Positions 1 through 11,064 are shown, numbered from the stretch's first letter. The stretch is DNA of 64,000 nt from Haliclystus octoradiatus (GCA_916610825.1 OU744453.1:10125826-10189825); one strand, 5' to 3'. The notes: generated from the letters alone by a model not told the origin. Made by a program: numbers and translations.

Positions 1-1
1 T

Positions 2-68
2 CTGTCTGATGATCGCACAAAGCGAGAAACTTTAAGTTACAGAAAATGAATGCGTAGTCTTTGACTCC

Positions 69-100
<32 letters not shown>

Positions 101-301
101 TATATATAATAAAGAAGTCAAAGACTACACATTTTGATACTGTTACTTAAAGTTTCACGCTTTATGCGATCCTCAGACAGTTAAAACAGTTTTAACTGGA
201 GTTTTAACTGGAGTCTTTTCAGGAGTTTTAACTGTCTGAGGATCGCATAAAGCGTGAAACTTTAAGTAACAGTATCAAAATGTGTAGTCTTTGACTTCTT
301 T
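2..301. repeat. three-arm fold-back repeat with (AT)n loop
   Basis: Three copies of a roughly 70-bp arm alternate in orientation: 2-66 forward, 113-181 reverse and 229-300 forward. Each carries the core GATCGCA..AAGCG.GAAACTTTAAGT and ends in CTGTCTGA. The first pair encloses ATT repeats and (AT)n at about 71-109. The second pair encloses three copies of a 'gagttttaactg'-like motif at 183-228. The structure could fold into cruciforms. A divergent relative lies at 391-578 and a half copy near 39735-39820, so this is a dispersed family, probably non-autonomous. No coding capacity is seen. Confidence 0.8.
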
Positions 302-368
302 ATTATATTTACAGCTCTGTCAACTGACATTGAGCACTGTTTTACTGCTATTAGATAATATCTAATAC

Positions 369-392
369 TATATATATATATATATATATATA
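369..392. repeat. (AT)n microsatellite
   Basis: About 12 TA units immediately precede the left arm of the second palindrome. Confidence 0.85.
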
Positions 393-578
393 AATAGTAG
401 ATCAAAGATCACGAGTTTATTCCGTTACTCTGAGTTTCGCGTAAAGACGCTCTTCAGACGGTTTTATTAAAATCGTTTAATAAATCGTTTAATCATTTTA
501 ATAAAACCGTCTGAAGAGCGTCTTTATGCGAAACTCAGGGTAACGGAATAAACTCGTGATCTTTGATCTACTATTTAT
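391..578. repeat. near-perfect palindrome, second fold-back member
   Basis: Left arm 391-475 and right arm 493-577 are almost perfect reverse complements, separated by a short 'aataaatcgtttaatc' loop. Arm motifs TCAAAGATCACGAG, CCGTTACTCTGAGTTTCGC and TCTTCAGACGGTTTTA parallel those of the 2-301 repeat (TCAAAGACTACAC, GTTACTTAAAGTTTCACGC, TCCTCAGACAGTT). The two are therefore divergent members of one family. Confidence 0.8.
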
Positions 579-635
579 ATTGCTCTGCTTTTAGCATTGA
601 GCACTCAAATTGATGTTTTGCCCACACAATTACTT

Positions 636-668
<33 letters not shown>
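636..668. repeat. (TA)n microsatellite
   Basis: An alternating TA tract of about 13 units. It generates a spurious short reading frame rich in Tyr/Ile. Confidence 0.85.
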
Positions 669-671
<3 letters not shown>

Positions 672-1016
672 TGGAATAATCAGGTTATTGCAATAAATAT
701 AGTCAACTATTTTAGATATGCCAAAGCCAAGGACAAAACTTTACAGGTTCATAGCACACTCCCTGACGATCCTGCGTGCTCAATACAGAATTAGGCCAAA
801 AATGATTCATTGCCCAGAATGGAACTGTACACAAGAAAAACACTATAAAGAAAATGATCACCAATGTTATAAAACAATGCAATATACAACACGTGTGTGG
901 TAGCCATTAGCAAGTTATAGGATAGCATGCACGCAGAAAAATAATGAATTAGTAGGGTCGGCGTAATATTGACTAAGAGGTGAGAATAACGTTGTTTATT
1001 CATTGTTCATCAGCCC

Positions 1017-1128
1017 ATGCTAACTAGCCTGCGCGCATACCTTACTTGAAAACGTTTCTTCCTCGTTAGTTCTAACGAGGAAGAAACGTTTTTAAGTAAG
1101 GTCTGCGCGTAGGCTAATGCTAACGAGT
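1017..1128. repeat. inverted repeat, about 54-bp arms
   Basis: Arms 1017-1070 and 1072-1128 match almost perfectly around a 1-2 bp centre, with the core CGTTTCTTCCTCGTTAG against CTAACGAGGAAGAAACG. The ends carry the palindromic words TAGCCTGCGCGC and GCGCGTAGGCTA. No target-site duplication could be fixed. Probably a fold-back MITE. Confidence 0.75.
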
Positions 1129-1129
1129 T

Positions 1130-2045
1130 CTTCAACAATATAACTGGATTGTGATTGGTTGACAACTTAAAAGACAAACAATGGTTTTCAGACCCAGTAC
1201 TAAGCCACAAAATAGATCTGGGTCTGTGCACAGATTAGCTATGGAATTGGTTGATGTACTCAGGTGAACTTTATGTGTGTATCCCACTGTATATGGAATT
1301 AGAATATGATTGTCATGAAAATGAAATGAAAAATGGATTAGTAGTCAATGAAAAAACTATATTTACAGATTTAGAGTTATGAAAATTTAGTGGCTGACAT
1401 CATCAAATATTGAATAAGCAATAATATTTGCTTGTTTTCCAGAAGACTCAGATTTAATGGACACTTCGTGAGCATTTCATGAACTGTTTGTGAAATTTTT
1501 ATGAATGAAATTCCTTACATTCCCTTGTGTGTGCCATAAAGCTAGAGTACATTGGAAACTGTGCAATAATTGCTTAATATATTGTATGATCAATCATGCC
1601 ACTACAGAATTTGTAAAAACAGGCCAATGTACCATGTTTATGGAATTTATATTAAATATTCATTGGGCCAGAGGAAATCAATAACTGTGTATGTTCAATT
1701 ACAAATCGTAATTATATATGGGCATGTGATTGGATATAATACATAGCTCACTCACATGTTGCCAGGAAAGATGCAATCCCTGATGTCATTGATAGTATAT
1801 AAAGTTCAGGCGTGTTAAAATTCTGTAAAACATAAATATAAAAAATGTTATACAACCCCGAAAATTCCAATTTTAATAGGATCCACCAGCTGATGATTGC
1901 TGAAAATTTTTTCAATTAATTAATGAAATATTGGTGAGCCCTGTGAACTGCCCATGAACACTGTGAACGTATAAACAGCCCATCAAAAATTCATCTACAT
2001 CAAATTACCAGTCTTTCACAAGCGTTTTAGTGAATTGCACAGCTC
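1130..2045. other. no gene recognised
   Basis: AT-rich sequence with scattered short frames on both strands. I see no splice-bounded exon, repeat structure or RNA gene. Confidence 0.5.
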
Positions 2046-2063
2046 ATAAATAGATCTTGATTA

Positions 2064-2430
2064 TTGGACCATTTAACATTTCTGAACTTCCTTAGACATA
2101 CAGAAGAAAAGCCAAGTATTATCAATCAGAATTGTGTCGTTTATTATTTTAAATGTGATCTGTGCGATGAAGATTCTGCAGGTTTCATATCATGTCACCT
2201 TCACGAACGAATAGACGACCATAGATACATAAAAATTGGCAAGCATTTGAAAACTCATAATTTGAAAGTAGACAACGTCACACAAAATTTTTTTAAACCT
2301 CTAAGGAGATGCAAAGACAAGAGAGATTGCCTAGTTTATGAAATGTTGTACATTCGGGAAAGGAAGCCCATTTTTAATTCATAATCAGATTCAATTAAGT
2401 CTCTGATGTTTGAAAATACGCTGTGACTAT
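2064..2430 (+). pseudogene. Penelope-like GIY-YIG endonuclease remnant
   Basis: A 106-codon frame encodes the C-terminal part of a GIY-YIG-type nuclease domain of the kind carried by Penelope-like retroelements: VVYYFKCDLCDEDSAGF, then HLHERIDDHR, GKHLK, and a terminal RRCKDKRDCLVYEMLYIRE motif. The first strand (YYFKC) and the SAGF segment sit where the GIY and YIG motifs are expected. Translation continues past the stop at 2382-2384 with SDSIKSL, a tail shared with the second copy at 37803-38165, so the stop is probably a nonsense mutation. No reverse transcriptase lies upstream: a dead 3' fragment. Family assignment is from motif memory. Confidence 0.6.
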
Positions 2431-2820
2431 TTGACCTAAATGGGTGGTTATCACGTGATTGGATCCTAAACCTAACACTACCCTGGGACGAGTGAAACAC
2501 GAGTGAATTACGTAATTGACTGTCTGCGCACGCGCAGTTGAATCCATAATGGCTGGGAATGCCGGTCTTTTGTTTGGAGATATTAAATAGAAGACTTCTA
2601 CAACGAAAATTTTATATTTTATTCTATAATATAATCGAACGTAATCCTGAAATTTGATTGGCTGGTCCAAGTGTTTGGAAATTCAAGAAATTTTTTTTTT
2701 CAAAATTCCTGTTCAATGTTGTTGAGAAAATTTGGTCAGAGCTCAGAGCTGAAGAAGAATACGAAGCTGCAGTGTATACTAAAGGAATAATATCAACAAA
2801 GTTGTCCATGTGAAAGACAA
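2394..2820. other. no gene recognised
   Basis: Unique-looking AT-rich sequence with only short overlapping frames on the minus strand. No motif recognised. Confidence 0.4.
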
Positions 2821-2893
2821 ATGTTTCAAAGCTTTAATTTGATCCGAAAACATTTTAGTAAGTAAAAACATTGAATTTAAATTGAATTTGAAA

Positions 2894-2920
2894 TCATTCA
2901 TTCAAGCTTCGAAAGACCTT
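2894..2920 (-). CDS. candidate last exon of minus-strand membrane gene
   Basis: After a plausible acceptor (tttatattgcag on the minus strand), eight codons beginning AAG GTC TTT end in TGA at 2896-2894. The phase (0) matches the donor of the exon ending at 3443. This is the nearest exon that would close the frame, but it is too short to prove. Confidence 0.25.
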   Translation of the reverse strand, partial: KVFRSLNE

Positions 2921-2959
2921 CTGCAATATAAACAAACTTGATTATGAATTTTTGTTTTA

Positions 2960-3050
2960 TTCTAGAAAAGGGCTACAGCACGCTTTCAAGTTTTTACATT
3001 CATACTTACTACATCCAGAAAAGTTGGAAGACTTTCGGGAAGTGTTTAAA
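2960..3050 (+). repeat. half copy of fold-back element seen at 41069
   Basis: The stretch beginning AGAAAAGGGCTACAGCACGC and running to TTTCGGGAAG aligns with the left arm of the palindromic element at 41069-41265 (AGAAAAGGGTTACCACATGC ... CTCGGGAAG). Only one arm is present. Confidence 0.5.
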
Positions 3051-3442
3051 GAAATTGACAAGTAAATTATTGAACAAAATAGTTACTGATGCCAGGCTCT
3101 CTGAATTGTGGCATAATCAGACATGAGAATTTAATTTTCAAAAATAGTCTGAAATCCAGGATAGTTTGATAAATTTTAATCAATTTCAATCGTAAAAAGC
3201 AATAACTATAGTTTCACAAGGCCCAAACCTAAAATAGTCTGAAATCCGCCAAAAGTCTGAAAATTCTTACGTCTGCATTATGACCTCGACGGACCTCGGT
3301 CATTATCAGCCGACATTCCCCATTGCCTTTAATCAATAACAATTAATTGTTTGCATCTACTATGTAGTGAGAACAGTTGAAGCAATTTGACATATTCTTA
3401 TGTATAGACTTAACTAATTATAAGATGTACAGAACAACTTAC

Positions 3443-5837
3443 ACATTGATTTGATGCAGACGCAATAAAAAATTGGATCAAACCAACAAGCATTGAAAAG
3501 AATCCAAAGAAATGAAAGACAATTTTTAATTTCCATGGAATGGGATCCATTGTCACAAATAAGAAAGTAAAACCTAGGAAGAAAATGAAAATCAGATATA
3601 CCCCTGCGAAAAACAGTTCAGAGTTCATGAACAGTTCATGAACATTAAATAGCCCAGTTTGCATGAACTGTTCATGAGATGTTAATGGAAAGTTCAATGA
3701 AAATTTGTCCATTTAACTTTCATGAACACTCAATTTGTTTTCCACAGGCGTAAGTTCAAAACAAAGCAAATAGCAGAATGTGTGTATTGCTTACAAATAG
3801 TTACATATCCAAATATCGTCAATTGTAAAACCCTATGTCAACTATTACGTATTTATGATGCCAACAGTCTTCAACATATAGTATTCAAGTGGAAAATTAA
3901 ACCTAAAATCCCGCATATTTGGATTTAATGCCCTAGCAAGTTAATTTTGGTCTATGCAGACAAAGCTTGCATGGCAATGTATTTAAATACAATGATACAT
4001 CAAATAAAAATTCAAAAATAAATTTATAAAAGTACAGTACATGATAAATGTTTGAAGATTTGTTGTAAACGCAAATGATTTTATATAAATCTAAATTCAA
4101 GTTTATATTAATTTCTTTAAATAATTGATGCATGTAATTCACAAATGTGATATGGAACTTAGTAATACAGGCTTTATAGCGTTCTATTAACATTCGACAT
4201 GCTGTGAATCACACGGAAAAAAAATAACTCGCCGCAACGGCTCGTGATTTTTAATGCTCTTTGTATCTCATTGCTCGTGTTAAAATAAAGCTATACATCG
4301 CTCTTACCCATTTCATATAGCATAAATATCAAACAAGGCATACACAAGTACATGTACTCCATGTAGGCATATTTGTTTGTCATTGCTCAATTTCAAGAAT
4401 GATAAGGATCAGAGGTAGAGCCTATGAAGTCAGAATTTTCAGACTCCGAATTCGAAAAAGTCGTCATAGAAGTTTCTGACTCCGAGCCCGACTCTAGCTT
4501 CTATATGCTATTTGCTAGTTTCATATTAAATAGTTTAGTTTCATGTTGCAGCCAGAGCCAAAAAGTGTAATGAATTCATGAACAGTTCATGAAATGTTCG
4601 CGAATGTCAAATAGCCAGTTATTTATTATGAGCTTCTTCGTGCCATGTTTACATTGTTTATCACCTTGGCTAGGGACAGCCCACGTGCAGTTCAAGAAAA
4701 TGGGACCATTTTACATTCAATCATTCATAAACTGTTTTCACAGGGAAATCACATTATGCTGATCTTAGTCACATTGAGTTATATCATATATGAATTACGT
4801 GATCCGGTCCTGGGATTGCATAAAGATGTGGCATGAAAACTTACCAGCAGATGCCATGGTCATTATAATGGACAAGACAAGGACATTGAGTAAAGGTTGA
4901 TTGCAGTATCTAGAGCTGTGGTCACTGAAATGGAATGGAATACCATAATAAATTATGTCAATTAAAATCATCTTCCATAATATTGGATCATATCACAGCC
5001 AATTGAGCCACATCACACTGCTACTCAGTTATAAACTTTATTTTATTGAACAGTTACATAGTTTGTTTAAAATTAGGCTACTCATGTATGTAATTAGTTT
5101 CCAATTTTCTTTGAATAGTAAATACTATAATAATTTTCACAACTAAGCGTGACCTAGCTAGCTATTATGATGAGATCAGTCCCCCATTTACGAGCAATAA
5201 CAATGAATCTGGCTAATCTAGGCAGATCAACTGATGTGTTCCAGGATCATCGTGTATAAGAAGTGTTATCAGATCAAACTCTGCTTGATAATTCAGACCA
5301 CCAAACAGAACTTAATTGGAAAAGTAAAGATTTAGCACTACGATGACTAACACATATTAATATTGCTCAATTTTTATAAACTCTTCATGGACGGTAGAAA
5401 AGCTTGTTCATGAATGTATTAGATGGCCTATATTTGTGAATTTTTTCATATACTTTTCACAGGATCTTTAATATTCAAGAGCAGTTCATGAAAATCTGGC
5501 CATTTAACATTCATAAACGATTTTCACATGGAACAGCTATCTGAGTGGTGGCCTTATTGATCAAAATTTATTTTCACATTTCAAAAGAAAAACATGCTAA
5601 AATCGCTGAAAAGACCTTTCCTATCATATAATGCGATGTGGGAATTGATAGAAAGAACCAAAAATTAGAAAATTCAATTCAAGACCAAAACAAAACAAAA
5701 ATGTGTTAATTTCATTCCTAATAATTATGTTAAAGGGATATACACAATAAAAGGTTAAATTAAATAGAACTCACTTGAGCAACACAACAATTTGTGGTAT
5801 AAAAAGCAGTGCTGAAATAACACAGAGAAGAGTTCGT
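3443..5837 (-). CDS. multi-pass membrane protein, partial, unidentified
   Basis: Three consecutive minus-strand exons fit by splice phase: 5837-5775, 4909-4845 and 3573-3443. Donors are GTGAGT, GTAAGT and GTAAGT; acceptors are ttttcag, ctctag and ttttcttcctag. The joined product is strongly hydrophobic. Exon 1 encodes TLLCVISALLFIPQIVVLL, exon 2 PLLNVLVLSIIMTMASA, and exon 3 two segments around FTFLFV and FFGFFSMLVGLIQFFIA, separated by a short charged loop with IPWKLK. This gives about four membrane spans. The start is missing: exon 1 needs a preceding phase-2 exon. A 34-nt candidate sits at 8608-8575 (acceptor catttag, donor GTAAGT). A possible terminal exon is 2920-2894. I do not recognise the family. 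The exons are real by phase and hydrophobicity; function is unknown. Confidence 0.6.
3601..3748. mobile_element. TTCATGAA palindromic MITE-like element
   Basis: Starts CCCCTGCGAAAAACAG and ends TTTTCCACAGG, imperfect inverted termini. The interior holds several TTCATGAAC palindromes and an AAATAGCCC / ATTTAAC block typical of this family. It lies in an intron 26 nt upstream of the acceptor of the exon at 3573-3443 on the minus strand. Confidence 0.65.
3930..4560. other. no gene recognised
   Basis: Intronic position on the minus strand. AT-rich and low complexity; no exon or repeat recognised. Confidence 0.4.
4571..4745. mobile_element. degenerate TTCATGAA element
   Basis: GAATTCATGAACAGTTCATGAAATG at the left and ACTGTTTTCACAGGG at the right frame the usual family word GTCAAATAGCC. 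The left terminus is decayed. Confidence 0.45.
5380..5535. mobile_element. degenerate TTCATGAA element
   Basis: Contains CTCTTCATGGACGG, GTTCATGAATG, GCAGTTCATGAAAATCTGGCC and a right end ACGATTTTCACATGG. Same family as 3601-3748. Confidence 0.4.
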
Positions 5838-6130
5838 CTGAAAATTAAACAACATTTATTGTCAAAACATAAAAATGTTCAAAGATTATAGAAAATTATG
5901 CCCAAACAAAAAGAAAAGTATGTTTCAAACAACAAGAATTCTCTACAAAAGTTCCCATTTGTTTGTCACTCACATTTGTCTTATCCAATGATATTTTATT
6001 AATGTTCTTCAAAGTTAAAAATAGGCGATCTATATTCATGTAATGTCGCATTAAAAGATCAGTCCAAGGGTGGATCACTGGATAGTTATAAAGTTAAAGT
6101 TATTTCTCATTTATTTCTGGTTGGAAGTTA

Positions 6131-6307
6131 CAGTCAAACCTGTTATAACGGTCACCTCTATACAGCGGCCACCTGTCTATAATGGTCACTCTTTTAATGT
6201 CCAAAATAATATTTTCTATTGAATCAAACCTGTATATAAAGGCCACCTGTCTATAGTGGTCAATTTATCTACCTCTCTTAGCTGGCCGTTATATACAGGT
6301 TTCACTG
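6131..6307. mobile_element. Tc1/mariner-pogo-like MITE, TA target site
   Basis: A 177-bp element with termini CAGTCAAACCTGT and ACAGGTTTCACTG flanked by TA on both sides. The interior has mirrored GGTCACCTCTAT / GGCCACCTGTCTATA words. The TA duplication and CAGT ends fit pogo-type Tc1/mariner MITEs (inference). Other copies: 51355-51529, 41767-41950, 32284-32368 and a fragment at 7241-7320. Confidence 0.7.
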
Positions 6308-6309
6308 TA

Positions 6310-6765
6310 TATCAAAATCATTTATGTTTCTGCTATGGGTTTTACTCCCAAAGAATAATGTGACTAAGACATTTGTGCTTGGATTTTTTAATTGATTGGC
6401 CAACACCTGCGGTGTCGCAAACACTGTACGGTCATTTAATAAACTTGCAAAAACGTAGACACAAAGTTATAATACGTATGCCTATCTCATTTTGCTGGAA
6501 TAGAGGTTTACATTCTTGCTAGACCAGCCATTTTAATTTTGTCACATCTATGTTTGCAGAATCATGCAAGCTTTATTTCTCAAATAGTTCTATGAAAATT
6601 CATGCAAAATTCATAGGCGAACTGTAGGTAATAATGTAGGCTTTTAGCCTTTCTGTGTTTCGATTGTCAAATTATTTGAAATGCATGAATCAATCAATGC
6701 CTTCTTGCTTACACTGAATAAATAAATGTTTTTGGTGCGCAAAATAGGTTTTGAAATGGAACACT
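6310..6765. other. no gene recognised
   Basis: No exon, repeat or RNA gene supported. Confidence 0.4.
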
Positions 6766-6769
6766 TAGA

Positions 6770-6910
6770 TGGTTGTAAATGCTCTTTATTGAACTAAGTT
6801 GCGATACTGCATATAAATTGAAACATATTTCATGGCAGATAAGCCCTGATTGTCAATGCACAGCAGTAATCGTAATATAATCATCTCTGGACCATCTATT
6901 CCTCATTCTG
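6770..6910 (-). mobile_element. tRNA-SINE body fragment
   Basis: Minus-oriented fragment sharing GATTGTCAATGCACAGCAGTA, CATGGCAGATAAGCC and flanking words with the full SINE copies at 43026 and 45195. The tRNA-like head is missing. Confidence 0.55.
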
Positions 6911-7240
6911 ATCTAATCCTCTAAAGTGGCTTTTTCATTTATTTCAAATATTATAGATATTGTTAATTGGTGTGTTCTAGATTGTGATGTAATTAGAGTA
7001 TATGTGTGTCTCACAATGTAGCCTAATGAGATTTATATGTATGACATGATACTGGGGCCACCCAAGCTAGTTTGTATGTGTATTTCTCTACACCATGTAA
7101 TTGATATTCATTTTTTTGATTACATGCTAATTTGTAGGCTTAAGAATTAAAAGGGTAGGATGAAATAGACTAATTAATAGATGTAGAAACATTTGAAACA
7201 AGAAAGAAAGAAATATAAATAGTGTCCGTAGCCTACATAT

Positions 7241-7320
7241 TGAAACCTGTCTATAGTGGCCAGTTACTAGATTAAGAACATTGACCATTAAGGGATGTGA
7301 CCTTTAGAGGTCTAAATCAA
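7241..7320. mobile_element. pogo-like MITE fragment
   Basis: GAAACCTGTCTATAGTGGCCAG and a following 'gacctttagaggt' match one end of the CAGT-terminated MITE at 6131-6307. Confidence 0.4.
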
Positions 7321-7589
7321 TAGAAATCAATATTTTTAACATCAGGAAATGACAAATATTAAACAATTGGATTGGCCCACAGTTTCCTATTAGCTATTAA
7401 TATTTGGCACAGAAGAGGCAAATAATTAAGGAGAAAACGAGAAGGCATCAGAAAATTATGAGCAGCCTCTGCGAGTAATCTTCGCCGGCGAGTTTTCTCC
7501 TGAAGTTCCATGGAGTTTTTTCCAGACTTTCCGTTTTATAGTATAGAAGTAGTTAAGATGATATTGTATTGCTGTTCTATTTCTAAGTA

Positions 7590-7812
7590 GTGGCTCTTTC
7601 TTTTCATTAAGGGCAATGATTGTTTATGCTTTTTACTGATCTCATACGCGGCGATGCAACTGATTTCACGGCATTGATTGCCAATGCGCAGCAGTACGCC
7701 AACTGCCACACATAATGCAATTCCCTTTTGATCATTCCATTCACGATCAGAAGATGATAATCATTTGATCTTTCAGAAAAGTAAGCTGAGTTGACCCAGG
7801 GGCGCATCTCAA
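7590..7812 (-). mobile_element. tRNA-SINE copy, truncated
   Basis: Minus-oriented copy: 'gtggctctttcttttcattaagggcaatgat', 'cacggcattgattgccaatg' and 'gctgagttgaccc' match the SINE at 44826-45195 in order. The tRNA-like head is degraded after 7800. Confidence 0.6.
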
Positions 7813-8232
7813 ACTTATGACGAGGGTGTCCCGGTGTCCCACCCTCCCTGATTTGACGTTCAAGCCAATCTGCATTATTTTTGTGTGATCACAAAAAGGG
7901 TACAAATTAAACTGCTAATAAAATTTTTATTTTTCATGTAAGATCAAAAATACTCCATATACGATATCTCTGTATCCATATCTACATGTATAAAAAGTTT
8001 AAACAGAATACAATCTTTTCTTGGAACGAAGCCGTTCGATTTGACCTGGACTGACTCAAATTCAAGAATATGAGGGGAATTCCAATAGCACACACGACCA
8101 TCTACATGCACCAATACAAAGGATAAGGAATGGTATCTAGCATTATCCAACTACAGTAGGCCTACTACCAATACTGCACAATTAGCCATTAGGTTGACTT
8201 TACAATATTAAGGAATAAAGTAATTTTACTGA

Positions 8233-8517
8233 TGTATGAACCTTCCTGAACCATCTAGAGCATTCTACAACATAGGAGAACCTACATGACTCACAATGAC
8301 CATGCCCCGGACCATGCATGATCTTGCACCTTCTAGCATCTAAACAGTATGGGCTAAATAGTACAGTAAAAAATCAAACTATGAGAACTTAATGTACAGT
8401 CTACTATCAATATGTCAACTTGGAATTAATATTATTATTAATAAAAAGAAATACACAAATCAATTCAACCTACGTTGTTATTATTGTTTATTCAACATAA
8501 ATCTACAGTTCTCATCA
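8233..8517 (+). mobile_element. solo LTR, gypsy family G1
   Basis: A 285-bp LTR starting TGTATGAACCTTCC and ending TACAGTTCTCATCA, matching the LTRs at 13496-13791 (same orientation) and at 10271-10558 and 12230-12517 (opposite). The flanks CTGA and CTCA could be a decayed 4-bp duplication. No internal region follows, so this is a solo LTR. Confidence 0.75.
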
Positions 8518-8519
8518 CT

Positions 8520-9150
8520 CACAAAATCACAAATGTCATGTACGTGAGTAAAATAAAAACGTTGATCAACTTACATTCCTTGCCGATTTTGAGGTTGAAA
8601 TCTCCGCACTAAATGCCGTGAAACGTGGGGATATGCATAGTACCACATCACGATTCACTTCTTATTGAGTCATTCAACAAGCAGGTTTGATCTCCCGTGC
8701 GTTTATCTACGATTACATTGTGATCTACCAGCCTGTGTTGATTAATAAAAGTAAACAAGTTTTCGCTAGTTTTCGCCTGTTCGATGTCACAATACTAGCC
8801 TCGTATACACGACATACAGAGGTAGGGACAACATGGCTTCCAACAAAATAACAAAAGAAAAATTTGCCAACACCCTATCATTACCACAGTGGAATGCAGA
8901 CTGGCACCCTATCTGCTTTCTGAATTAAATTATCCGATTTTATCATTAACTTCAGTTGCAAATTGAGTACACTTGTATAGTTACATAATGTTTACTTGTG
9001 TGTCATAAGTTAAATCGAATTTGACAACCCAATTGAATTCTTAAGTTTAGGTGGTTTAATTTGATAACATACAAAACAAAGAAGTTACAACTTTGGAAAA
9101 AATATTTTACAAAATTGATTACAATTTAAAACAAATTCATGATAATAGCT
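8520..9150. other. no complete gene recognised
   Basis: Holds only the low-confidence 34-nt minus-strand exon candidate at 8608-8575. The rest shows no recognised exon or repeat. Confidence 0.35.
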
Positions 9151-9189
9151 ACTAATTAGTTTGACATATAAGGATTCAAAATTGATAAA

Positions 9190-9944
9190 TTAATTAATGG
9201 ATGAGTATCCTGGATCAGCAAAGAAGCAAAGGATGGCAGTGAAGAATGTGAAAAAGCAGCCACACCAAACAAGAATGTAGGACCATGAATAGGCATAACC
9301 AACATCGAGATTGTGCTGTCCGGTGTAAACAGAAACGGCAATCAAACTAAAAACAGCTGAGGAAAAGAAAAACAAATATAAGGTCATACATGGGCGTATA
9401 TACGTTATATGAGATTGACTGAATAATTTGACAAAAATAAATCATGGAGATTAGATTTCTTACCAGCAAATAACAAGATGATTCCACAAATACGAGTTTT
9501 CATTCCCCTTGCCCAAAGCATCACAGATACGTAAACGATGACAATAACATATGAAAGGATTGTCAGGATAAGGAATGCACGAACAGCACTTATCCAGGCT
9601 AAAATATGACAAAAATAAACGTTAATGTTCATTAACCAAACCATGAAGAAATCCAATCCTATGCCAAAATATAGCTAAATATGAGAGATTCTAATTCAAT
9701 ATAAGACTTAAAATGCATAATCCTTACGTTGAGTTGTAACTTTCTTGCATGTGTATTCACCACTATGATATTCAGTACATTCTTCCCATACGCCTCCATA
9801 TTTCTGTGCTGTTCCAGTGGTAGCACTGCTTCCCAAATCATTGACATACCAATGATGTGTTGGAGTTGCAATAATAAATAATAAAATACTGAGTAAACCG
9901 AGGAAGAAAGCACAGCCACGGGCAGCAGAAACGTTGGCAGCCAT
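9190..9944 (-). CDS. claudin/PMP22-family tetraspan membrane protein
   Basis: Three minus-strand exons, 9944-9728, 9598-9464 and 9356-9190, join in phase 1 at GTAAGG/ctgg..tag and GTAAGA/tcctcag junctions to give 172 aa. There are four membrane spans: residues about 9-30 (FFLGLLSILLFIIA), 77-98 (AFLILTILSYVIVIVYVSVM), 108-128 and 142-163 (ILVWCGCFFTFFTAILCFF). The large first loop carries the family signature, an aromatic HHWYV, GGVWEEC and a second Cys in YTC. The size and topology match claudin/PMP22/EMP/LIM2 proteins, which act in cell junctions or membrane organisation. The start is the first ATG of the span-1 frame and begins MAANVSAARG, a typical short cytosolic N-terminus. I cannot say which subfamily; symbol left blank. 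Confidence 0.85.
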
Positions 9945-9949
9945 TTTAC

Positions 9950-10266
9950 AAGGTTAAATAAATGTTCTGCTGATAAACTATTGCAATTTATCAAAGAGAA
10001 TGAATCCCGTGTGTTATCTCAACGTTGATCGTGCTTGATTGAGACGATTGATATGAGGTGTGGCTGGCGAGGGAACATGAGCCTTTGTGCGGTGAAACCA
10101 GTTGAGCGTAAACATGTGACACACCCTTCAAAGGGGAATAATTGGGATTGTTGTCACCATCCGAAATGTTCCAGCAGTAAGATTATTTAAAAGTAAACAA
10201 AACATTCGATTAGCATGTTAAGAAAACAAACACACAAAAACTGAACCACCAGTTTGTTTTAGCGTT
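9950..10266. other. upstream region of the tetraspan gene
   Basis: Between the start codon at 9944 and the LTR element. No recognised promoter motif beyond ordinary AT-rich sequence. Confidence 0.35.
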
Positions 10267-10270
10267 CATT

Positions 10271-10558
10271 TGATGAGAACTGTAGAATTATGTTGAAGAA
10301 ATAATAATAACAACGTAGGTTGAATTGATTTGTATATTTCTTCTTATGAATAATAATATTAATTCCAAGTTGACATGTTGATAGTAGACTGTACATTCAG
10401 TTCTCATAGTTTTCATAGTTTTCATTTACTGTATTTATAGTGTTTAGATAAATGCTAGAAGCTGCTAGATCATGCACGGTCATTGTGAGTCATGCGGGGA
10501 GTCATGTAGGTTCTCCTATGTTCTAGAATGTTCTAGATGGTTCAGGAAGGTTCCTACA
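10271..10558 (-). repeat. 3' LTR of non-autonomous G1 element
   Basis: 288 bp; read on the minus strand it begins TGTAGGAACC and ends TTCTCATCA. Confidence 0.85.
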
Positions 10559-10575
10559 TAACTCCCCCCGCCAGA
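10559..10575 (-). other. polypurine tract
   Basis: Minus-strand GGCGGGGGGAGT immediately precedes the 3' LTR, the position required for plus-strand priming. Confidence 0.65.
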
Positions 10576-10924
10576 TGGCGGAGCCATAAATAAAGGTGCA
10601 TGATATAGGCTAAAAATGAGAAAGATTAATGCTTTAATATATGCTAAATTGTAAATAATAAATGTATGTAAATATAAATGTAAGTAATTATGGTATAGTA
10701 GAAGAAGCTATTAATGAAGGTTTTAGATATGCTTATAGACTAATTGCATAACAGTTAATGAGAAAATTCATTACAATTTTGGTGCATACCAATTTGTTTA
10801 ATTGCTTTGGATTTCCAGAAAAAGAAATTTTCATACAAGTGTTATATTTGGTTTAATTTCAGTTTCTTCTATGAGCTTGGTAATCTTCAATGTTTCTTTT
10901 ATAGTCATATTTTTTGCTTGTGAG

Positions 10925-11064
10925 TTTGATGAATTCAGTATTTTCTTGAGTTGTTGCTTATTCTTGTGTGCTTGATTAATTCAGTATTTTCTTGAGTTGT
11001 TGCTTATTCTTGTGTGTTTGATGAATTCAGTATTTTCTTGAGTTGTTGCTTATTCTTGTGTGTT
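10925..11064. repeat. 46-bp tandem repeat, about 3 copies
   Basis: Unit 'aattcagtattttcttgagt...' recurs with exact 46-bp spacing (starts 10932, 10978, 11024). Lies in the interior of the non-autonomous LTR element. Confidence 0.8.
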
